Below are positions 58,155 to 64,000 of a stretch of DNA of 64,000 bases, piece by piece. The position numbers were made by a program, and so were the translations under genes. The stretch spans positions 118,366,043-118,430,042 of the forward strand of contig CM043960.1 of NCBI GenBank assembly GCA_014529385.2, in the 5' to 3' direction. The notes under the pieces are model-generated. The model was not told the origin of the DNA and did not search any database. It was given only the letters and a program-made list of their open reading frames with translations. Numbering within the stretch: position 1 is the first letter of the stretch; every line of letters starts with the position of its first letter. The stretch is from Adiantum capillus-veneris (Eukaryota > Streptophyta > Polypodiopsida > Polypodiales > Pteridaceae).

Positions 58155-58555
58155 GGGATAGTTTCCTACGGCGTTAAACCTCTCTTCTTCTTGTGTGTGT
58201 GTGTGTGTGGGTGTGTGTGTGCCAATAAAAAGAGAAAAATGGTATAACTTTTCTATCACTCAAGTGTGGTAGATTGGTTATGCCATTTTCCTCTTGAATA
58301 GCAAGTCTTGGTTTCAACTCCTCGTTGGCTAGATTTTTAGGTCTCTTTAATTAGTTTCTTACGACGTTAAATTAAACTCTCTTCTTCTCGGGTGTGTGTG
58401 CACGTCAATAAAAAAAGGAGAAAAATGGTATAACTATTCTATCACCGAAGTGTGATAGATTGGTTATGCCATTTTCCTTATGAATAACATGTCTTGAGTT
58501 CAACTCCCGTCGACTAGATCTTTAAGGTCTCTTGGGATACTTTCCTACGATGTTA
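58155..58555 (+). repeat. Tandem units containing a tRNA-like (SINE-like) segment
   Basis: Units starting at 58155, 58351 and 58534 (partial) share GGTATAAC, TAGATTGGTTATGCCATTTTCC and the following 60 bp. In unit 1, TGGTAGATTGG near 58268 resembles a Pol III A box. In unit 2, AGTTCAACTCC near 58498 matches the B box at 10 of 11 positions. The spacing is that of a tRNA. A tRNA-derived SINE duplicated in tandem is the likely origin. Confidence 0.6.
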
Positions 58556-58579
58556 AAACTCTCTTCTTCTTCTTCTTCT

Positions 58580-58626
<47 letters not shown>

Positions 58627-58650
58627 TTTTATATATATCTCTCTCTTTCT

Positions 58651-58892
58651 CTTTTCCTCTCTCAATGTGTGTGCATTCTTTGATTATGCATGTGTGTGTG
58701 TGCGTTTTTTTGGTTTATGCATGCTCTCTCTCTCTCTCTTTTCCTCTCTCAATGTGTGTGTGTGCTTTCTTTGATTATGCATGTGTGTGTACGCATTTTT
58801 GGTTTATGCATGCTCTCTTTCTTTTCCTCTCTCAATGTGTGTGTGCTTTCTTTGTGTATGCATGTGTGTGTGCGTTTTTTGGTTATGATTGT

Positions 58893-58895
<3 letters not shown>
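58651..58895. repeat. Three tandem units of 83-87 bp
   Basis: CTTTTCCTCTCTCAATGTG starts units at 58651, 58738 and 58821. Each goes on through a TTATGCATG and a (TG)n run to a (CT)n run. Confidence 0.85.
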
Positions 58896-58927
<32 letters not shown>

Positions 58928-58962
58928 AACACAATGTGTGTGTGCATGTGTGTGAGTGAAAG

Positions 58963-59037
58963 AGAGGGAGAGAGAAAGAGGGGAAGGGACCATGAGAGTG
59001 AGGAGAGGGAAGGAGCATACCTGGCTCTCCTTCCTCT

Positions 59038-59099
<62 letters not shown>

Positions 59100-59180
59100 A
59101 GGAGAGAGAAAGAGGGGAAGGGAACATGAGAGTGAGGAGAGGGAAGGAGCATACCTGGCTCTCCTTCCTCTCCTCGTGTG
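58963..59180. repeat. 136-bp tandem duplication with an internal hairpin
   Basis: The block from AGAGAAAGAGGGGAAGGGA to CTCCTTCCTCTCCTCG occurs twice, 136 bp apart. Within each, GAGGAGAGGGAAGGAG can pair with CTCCTTCCTCTCCTC across an 11-nt loop. Confidence 0.8.
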
Positions 59181-59195
59181 TGTGTGTGTGTGGAG

Positions 59196-59232
<37 letters not shown>

Positions 59233-59321
59233 CGTTACCTTGCTTGCTTGAGCGCGCGTCAAAAACTCAGATCTGAGATCTGAGTTTTCAGACGCTCTCG
59301 GTTATTTTTTTAGCCCTATCG

Positions 59322-59450
59322 GCGTCGCTATATTCGTCGCTATGAGCGTCTCTATGTTAAAAGTAGCATAGTGACGCTCATAGCGACGCATATAGCGACG
59401 CCATGCATTTGCATGTTTGAGCGTCGTTGTATGAGCGTTGCTAATGTTAA
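59322..59450. repeat. Right subterminal repeat array of CACTA
   Basis: The same decamer and variants (GGCGTCGCTAT, TAGCGACGC, GAGCGTCG) occur at least seven times in mixed orientation, mirroring the left array. Confidence 0.85.
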
Positions 59451-59567
59451 GCATGGCTTGTAGTGAAAGAGAGCAAGAGTCAAAGAAAGAAGGGGAGTTT
59501 GAATCACATCGGTGATTCGGCTTGACATTGGAAGGCGGCATCGGAGGCGTAAACAAAGAACGAGATT

Positions 59568-59786
59568 GTGTGGGAGCCACCTCCTACTTTCAACCTGTCT
59601 ATTGTCGACCTCACTCAGAACTGGCGGGAGCTGCACCATAAGGGGGCATCCTGGTCCGAGGACCACTTTCTCCTTCTGCCCCAAGCCCTGAATCTACTCC
59701 TGCACGGCGCTACCAATCCTTTTCTGCAGCGCGCTGTCGGCTACCAGTTCCTGCACGCCATGCAATTGATTTCATACCTTTTGTAA
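59568..59786 (+). CDS. GC-rich orphan ORF (about 72 codons), unknown
   Basis: The peptide runs WEPPPTFNLSIVDLTQNWRELHHKGASWSEDHFLLLPQALN...GYQFLHAMQLISYLL. It looks like a real helical protein segment, and its GC content is clearly higher than that of neighbouring DNA. Upstream a TAA lies a few codons away. The listed first codon is GTG, so no start is visible. It may be an exon or a captured gene fragment, or part of the interrupted copia element. I do not recognise the family. Confidence 0.4.
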   Translation: MWEPPPTFNLSIVDLTQNWRELHHKGASWSEDHFLLLPQALNLLLHGATNPFLQRAVGYQFLHAMQLISYLL

Positions 59787-60500
59787 AAAGGTGAGGCTTT
59801 GGTTAAAAAGTCTTGGCCGGCCACCCACCACTGCAGCCTCATTTCCACTATTACTTTAACCTTCTCATAACCTCAAAGAGGGTGGTCATACCCCCCACCG
59901 GTCGGCCGCCAAAAGTTCAAAGAAACCAGCGGAAGACGAAGATATATATAAAAATTATTCTTCGATTGGCCTCCAGCAGCACTCGATACCGTCCACTCTC
60001 CACAACTTACAGACGATTTTTGGTCGCTTTTATTCCACCGTCTTCCATGACTCATATCGAAAGATTGGAGCAGGCAGTGATTAATAAAAAAAAAACCATC
60101 ACAGGGCAAGCACCATTAACGACTCTCATCTACAGCGAAAGGGAGTTCAAAAGTAAAAATCCAATTCGATTTTACAGGAACAGTAACTTAAATTGCCGAT
60201 TGTATTGCCATTATTTTTGGGATACGGGAGATCGGGCGCCAAGAAACTCGATCGACTCGCAGACGAACCGTCTGACCGCTCACTTTTCCGGCAATTTCCT
60301 AGCTCACCGCCATTCCAAACTTGACGCCAACATAATTTCTTTGCTAAGTACCTTTTATTTTTGTTATTTATTTTACTCTCTTTTACTCATTCCGCATATT
60401 GCATCTGTAAATATCACCATATAGCCCTTTTAAGCATTATAATTTAAAAACATTAAATTAGAAAAAATAAAAAGAGAGAAAAATATAAAAGCACGCAATC
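59787..60500 (+). other. Region upstream of the gypsy gag, probably its LTR and leader
   Basis: It contains GGCCGGCC near 59816 and several short frames without motif. One LTR of the gypsy element should be here, but the partner LTR is outside the window, so its limits cannot be fixed. Confidence 0.4.
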
Positions 60501-61251
60501 ATGGCACACCTTCCTCATGCACCCCACAATTGCTAAACAGCTTGCCAATCTGCAACAATCCCTCACGTATGAACGCATGCAAAGGCAAGAACTCAAAGAT
60601 AAATTATTGCATTTGGCACGCACAGAATCTGCACTGACATCCAAGCAAAACAAAATTAGCAGAAAAGCCTTCACTTTCAAGGATTTTGATGGCAGTAAAG
60701 ATGCTAGCTTGGTTCTAGCATGGGTTAGTCAGCTAGATGACTATTTTCATTATGAAGACTTTTCCGAACGTGAAATGGTAAAATGTGCATCTAATCATCT
60801 CACTAGCAGCGCTGCATTGTGGTGGAACGCCACCAAACAACACGGGAAAAGACCACGTACCTGGCATGCATTTAAAAAAGTGTTTCTATCTCAATTTTTG
60901 CCCACACAGTATAAAGCTAAAGCATGACATCAATGGGATTTAATTCGACAGGGTCGAAATGAAGATGTACAGGGTTACACTGATCGTTTTTGGAACTGTT
61001 TAATTCAATTGCAAGCTATTGAACATGTTATTCGTAGGAAATTGAAGCATAAGTACATATAGGCTTGGCACTACAAATTGGTACTGAGGTAGATATGTTC
61101 GAACCAGATAAATTGAAGCGTAAGTACATATAGGCTTGGCACTACAAATTGGTACTGAGGTAGATATGTTCGAACCAGATAAATTGAAGCGTAAGTACAT
61201 ATAGGCTTGGCACTACAAATTGGTACTGAGGTAGATATGTTCGAACCAGAT
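60501..61251 (+). pseudogene. gypsy Gag, N-terminal part
   Basis: From about 60517 the frame reads LHPTIAKQLANLQQSL, a coiled-coil-like start. The Retrotrans_gag domain follows with FKDFDGSKDASLVLAWVSQLDDYFHYEDF, SNHLTSSAALWWNATKQ and FKKVFLSQFLPTQYKAKA. A TGA stops it at 60927, after which QGRNEDVQGYTDRFWNCLIQLQAIEH continues. A 71-bp triplication (61039-61251) then throws it out of frame. Confidence 0.85.
61039..61251 (+). repeat. 71-bp tandem triplication inside gag
   Basis: Units at 61039-61109, 61110-61180 and 61181-61251 are nearly the same (one base differs, GCATAAG against GCGTAAG). Each ends in GAACCAGAT. As 71 is not a multiple of three, the two extra copies shift the gag frame by 142 bases (one base modulo three). 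Confidence 0.95.
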
Positions 61252-62376
61252 TCTTTGTCAAAGGCTATTAATTTGGCTCTTAATGCAGAGAAGAAGAAAG
61301 GTGGACAACCCTCTCACACGGATCACACTACTAACACTAACCGTAACAAGAGACCTCCTTTCTCTACTAACTTTGACAGAAACAAACATCAAAGGCGTAC
61401 CTTTTTCAAGAGACACAGATTTGACAATTCTCCTACAACTGCTCAACCTGAAAACAACAAAAACAACAATACGCAACGAGGCAACCAAAATTCTTTCAAC
61501 CAACGTCCTGCTCCAAACTCTAATGGTAACAAAAAGGTGAAGTGTTTTAAATGTTTTCAGTATGGTCACTATGCAGATAAGTGCCCAAATGGTCTTGTTA
61601 AGGGCAATGGTCAATCCAATGGCCAATCCAATGGAGTCAACCAAAATCCAAGCCAAAAAAACTTCAACCACAACCCCGCCAATGGTGCTACTCTTAACCT
61701 CATCGAAGATGCTAATCCCGACAAAGTGGAAGCTAATTACAGTGAGGGATATGATCCTAATTATGATAACGATGACAACCCATCCCTAGGTACTCTTATA
61801 TCTCCTCACACTTTGTTTAAAATGCAAGGCACTATTAAGGGTGAAAGTGTCACCATTCTGTTAGATGATGGTAGTAGCCATGATTTTATTTCTACACGCT
61901 TGGCACAGCTATCTCTCTCTAAAATCTCATCACCTCACAAAGTCAAAACTATTTTTAATAATCAACGTTCTAATTGTAAAAGCCAAGTCACTGTTGAAGT
62001 TTGCATTGGTGAATTTGCACAAACACGAACATTTCTAGTAGCACCATTGCGTGGTCTTGATATGATTTTGGGAATGAAATTTCATCATGAATTTGATTCT
62101 TTGATTAATTATAAAACACGTACTATGTCTCTCACACATAATAATAAAAATTTCTCCATCCAAGCAACACTAGCACATCAAAAATTTCCACTCCTCTCTC
62201 ACACTCAAGAAAAAAGAGCAATTCAAAAACAAGGGAAAACATATCTAGTGTTGGTAAATCAAATTTCTGCTGACACTGAAACTTCATGCAACTCTATATA
62301 CGATGAATATCTTTCACAACTTAAAGATTGTTTCATGCATGATCTGCCACCTGAAATTCCACCATCACGCCCATAA
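61207..62376 (+). pseudogene. gypsy Gag zinc knuckle and retropepsin (389 codons)
   Basis: After LALQIGTEVDMFEPDSLSKAINLAL comes an Asn/Gln-rich, basic region and the zinc knuckle CFKCFQYGHYADKC at about residue 114. The protease lies at about residues 205-300: GTIKGESVTILLDDGSSHDFIS has the catalytic Asp but DDG in place of DSG, and LRGLDMILGMKF is the conserved second block. It ends at a TAA after PPEIPPSRP. Within this stretch no stop occurs, but the 5' side is disrupted by the triplication. Confidence 0.88.
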
Positions 62377-63190
62377 GATCACAAAGTAGATATTATACCG
62401 GATGGTGAACCTCCTTGTAAAGCACTTTATCGTGTAAATCCAACCACACACATAAAGATACAAACTCAAATCACTAATTTACTTGACCGAGGCCTAATCC
62501 GACCTAGTAGTTCACCATACCGAGCTCCAGTACTTCTTGTCAAGAAAAAAAATGGAGCCTTTTGTATGTGTATCGACTACAGGGCTTTAAACAAGATCAC
62601 CATTAAGAATAGGTTTTCTATTTTTAGAGTGGATGATCTGTTAGACAAACTGAAAGGGGCAAATATCTTTAGCAAAATTGACCTTAAATCAAGGTATCAC
62701 CAAGTCAAAATGTTTGAACATGATGTCTACAAAATTGCTTTCAGAACACAAACTGGACACTGTGAATTTCTTGTCATGCCATTTGGTTTAACAAATGCAC
62801 CAACCACATTCACAAGCATGATGAATAGAATTTTCATTGACCATCAAGTTTTTGTGATTTTAATTTTTGATGACATTCTGGTATTCAATAAATTTGAAGG
62901 AGAGCATAAAGAGCACTTAACACATGTATTTGATCTGCTTGCACAAAATCACTTGTACTAGAATCCTGAAAAGAGTTCATTTTTCCAATCTGAAATTGAA
63001 TATTTGGGACGCATCGTATCGGGTAAGGGAATACATGTAGACCCCAAGAAAATTGAAGCCATTCAGTCATGGCCTAGACCCAAAAACTTGCATGATCTAT
63101 GTTCTTTCATTGGTCTTTGTAGCTACTATAGGAAATTTGTTCGTAACTTTGCTTACAAGTCATATTATTTGACCCTTCTTTTGAAGAAAA
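62377..63190 (+). pseudogene. gypsy reverse transcriptase
   Basis: The pre-RT segment (DHKVDIIPDGEPPCKALYRVNP, RPSSSPYRAPVLLVKKKNG) follows a stop. The RT has MCIDYRALNKITIKNRF, FSKIDLKSRYHQVKM (motif A Asp; SGYHQ has become SRYHQ), [15 protein letters not shown] and VILIFDDILVFNK (motif C, Asp pair kept). A TAG near 62960 breaks it, and the thumb resumes with NPEKSSFFQSEIEYLGRIVSGKGIHVDPKK and FIGLCSYYRKFVRNFA. Confidence 0.9.
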
Positions 63191-63621
63191 ACACACCTTA
63201 TGAATGGACTGATTTACAAGAAATATCATTTAATGCACTTAAACATGCTTTGACTAATGCATTTGTACTGCAATTGCCTGATTTTGAAAGACCGTTCTTT
63301 GTCATAGTCACTGTTGCTAGTGGAAAAGGTATCGGTGCAGTCCTTATGCAAGATAACCATCCACTTGCTTTTGAAATTTGTAAGTTCAAACCTGAAACAA
63401 AGTTCTGTAGTTATGATAAAGAATTGACTGCTGTTGTACATGCATTGAAAATCTGGAAACACTATGTAATGGGTATTGACTTGATCAGTAAAACTGATCA
63501 ACAAAGTATCACATATTTACTTTCTCAGCCCTTAATAGATGATAGACATATTAAGTGGCCGCTTTTATTCAAAGTTTCCAGTCCAACATTCAACACCATC
63601 CTGGTAAAGAAAACGTTGTAG
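63191..63621 (+). pseudogene. gypsy RNase H lacking its first catalytic Asp
   Basis: The domain reads FFVIVTVASGKGIGAVLMQDNHPLAFE, where family members have TDASxxGIGAVL; Val replaces the catalytic Asp. KFCSYDKELTAVVHALKIWKHYVMG and KTDQQSITYLLSQ follow, with Glu and a later Asp. The frame shifts near 63555 and continues as QSFQSNIQHHPGKENVVAEALRR, the usual end before integrase. Confidence 0.88.
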
Positions 63622-63925
63622 CTGAAGCTTTGAGGAGAAGACCCTCACTTAATCATCTAACAACCATTACGGGAACTTCATTTGACACTATGCATGATAC
63701 TTATGTACATGATGATGACTTCAAAAGACATGGTTGCTATGCTTGACAATTATGTGCACACATTTCTTGAATACACTATTCAAGAAAACTTCCTTATTTC
63801 AAACAAAAATTGTGTGTGACTAAACCCTTCCGTACATTAATTATTGAAGAATTGCACAAACCACCCTATGTTGGACATAGAGGATTTGCTGCAACTTTTC
63901 AAAATTTATGTCGTGATTTATATGT
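63622..63925 (+). pseudogene. gypsy integrase zinc finger, truncated
   Basis: After VVAEALRRRP the linker leads to LHKPPYVGHRGFAATFQNLCRDLY near 63850-63925, the first half (H-GH-G) of the HHCC zinc finger. It ends at the (TG)n tract, and core, catalytic residues and C-terminus are missing. Confidence 0.8.
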
Positions 63926-64000
63926 GTGTGTGTGTGTGTGTGTGTCATAGTCTAGGTGTGTGTGTGTGTGTGTGTGTGCTTGGAAATTGGGAAAAGAGTT
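63926..64000 (+). repeat. (TG)n and fragment like the copia LTR at 50.7 kb
   Basis: TG repeats, AGTCTAGG, more TG repeats and CTTGGAAATTGGGAAAA follow one another, as they do at 50640-50740. The window ends within it. It is probably another copy or the distal part of the interrupted copia-type LTR. Confidence 0.65.

Larger units (their letters stand above)
57265..59321 (-). other. CACTA 5' region filled with simple and tandem repeats
   Basis: About 2 kb lie upstream of TNPD. It holds (CT)n at 57332-57381 and 58580-58623, (TG)n at 57719-57751, about 200-bp tandem units at 58155-58555, three 83-87-bp units at 58651-58895 and a 136-bp duplication at 58963-59180. The promoter of the transposase gene should be here but cannot be picked out. 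Long frames over it are artefacts. Confidence 0.7.
51177..59465 (-). mobile_element. CACTA (En/Spm) transposon, both ends present
   Basis: The left end is CACTACAAGAGG at 51177 and the right end is CTTGTAGTG at 59457-59465, giving matched CACTACAAG termini. Flanking triplets are ATA and AAA, so the 3-bp target duplication is imperfect. GCGTCGCTAT and its complement recur many times within about 240 bp of each end. Two genes lie on the minus strand: a TNPD-type transposase (57264-53536) and a TNPA-like protein (53134-51827). This is the full plant CACTA layout at 8.3 kb. TNPD carries several disabling mutations. Confidence 0.93.
60501..63925 (+). mobile_element. Truncated Ty3/gypsy element
   Basis: Gag, retropepsin, RT, RNase H and the beginning of integrase occur in gypsy order on the plus strand. 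The element stops inside the integrase zinc finger at 63925, where a (TG)n tract starts. Several stops and one 71-bp triplication break the coding sequence. Confidence 0.9.

Noticed and set aside
58665-59283. Several frames of 80-150 codons rich in Cys-Val, Leu-Ser and Thr-His
   Set aside because: They are produced by TG, CT and GA microsatellites in the CACTA 5' region and overlap on both strands.
59813-60424. 203-codon frame upstream of the gypsy gag
   Set aside because: Composition is that of AT-rich non-coding DNA, no motif is seen, and it lies where the LTR and leader of the gypsy element are expected.

Overview
The window is nuclear DNA of a land plant. It is built almost wholly from transposable elements nested in one another, and I found no convincing host gene. 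Plant origin rests on a CACTA (En/Spm) transposon whose two genes are of plant type, a chromodomain-bearing Ty3/gypsy element, Ty1/copia elements primed by initiator tRNA-Met, and long (TG)n and (GA)n arrays. The element density suggests a large, slowly purged genome such as a fern or gymnosperm; I cannot name the species.

Layout. 1-1205: a large imperfect inverted repeat cut by the window edge. 2017-10288: a broken Penelope-like reverse transcriptase (minus strand) between two long direct repeats, each ending in (TG)n; the left repeat carries a 764-bp DNA transposon absent from the right one. 10289-15083: decayed DNA with a 90-bp tandem repeat, a 20-bp-stem hairpin and the 3' part of a LINE ORF. 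15084-25801: a truncated copia element (minus) abutting two old, stop-ridden copies of one gypsy family (plus). 25807-30544: a chromovirus with LTRs of only about 122 bp and a TAGAA target duplication. 30545-33624: decayed LTR-element sequence with (GA)n arrays, ending in what looks like the start of an LTR.

33625-39160 is a structurally complete copia element (minus; 192-bp LTRs; CCTAT duplication) inserted near the TATA box of that older LTR. At 39380-48691, farther along the same old sequence, lies a 9.3-kb LTR element (plus; ATGAA duplication) encoding Gag and a retropepsin but, instead of reverse transcriptase, RNase H and integrase, an unfamiliar 301-residue ORF and two small ORFs. This is the most unusual object here. 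48692-51176: decayed DNA, then a copia-type LTR with its primer-binding site. 51177-59465: an 8.3-kb CACTA element with both termini, subterminal repeats, a TNPD-like gene broken by several lesions and a TNPA-like gene whose three-exon model has one in-frame stop. 59568-63925: a GC-rich orphan ORF and a broken gypsy element cut off in its integrase at a (TG)n tract, after which DNA resembling the copia LTR at 50.7 kb resumes.

Every element has at least one visible lesion, so mobility would depend on proteins made elsewhere. Insertion order can be read from nesting: the old LTR sequence first, then the copia and Gag-protease elements in it; the copia-type LTR element around 50 kb first, then CACTA. 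Coordinates of LTRs, target duplications, TIRs and splice sites were read by eye; family assignments rest on motif recognition without database searches.
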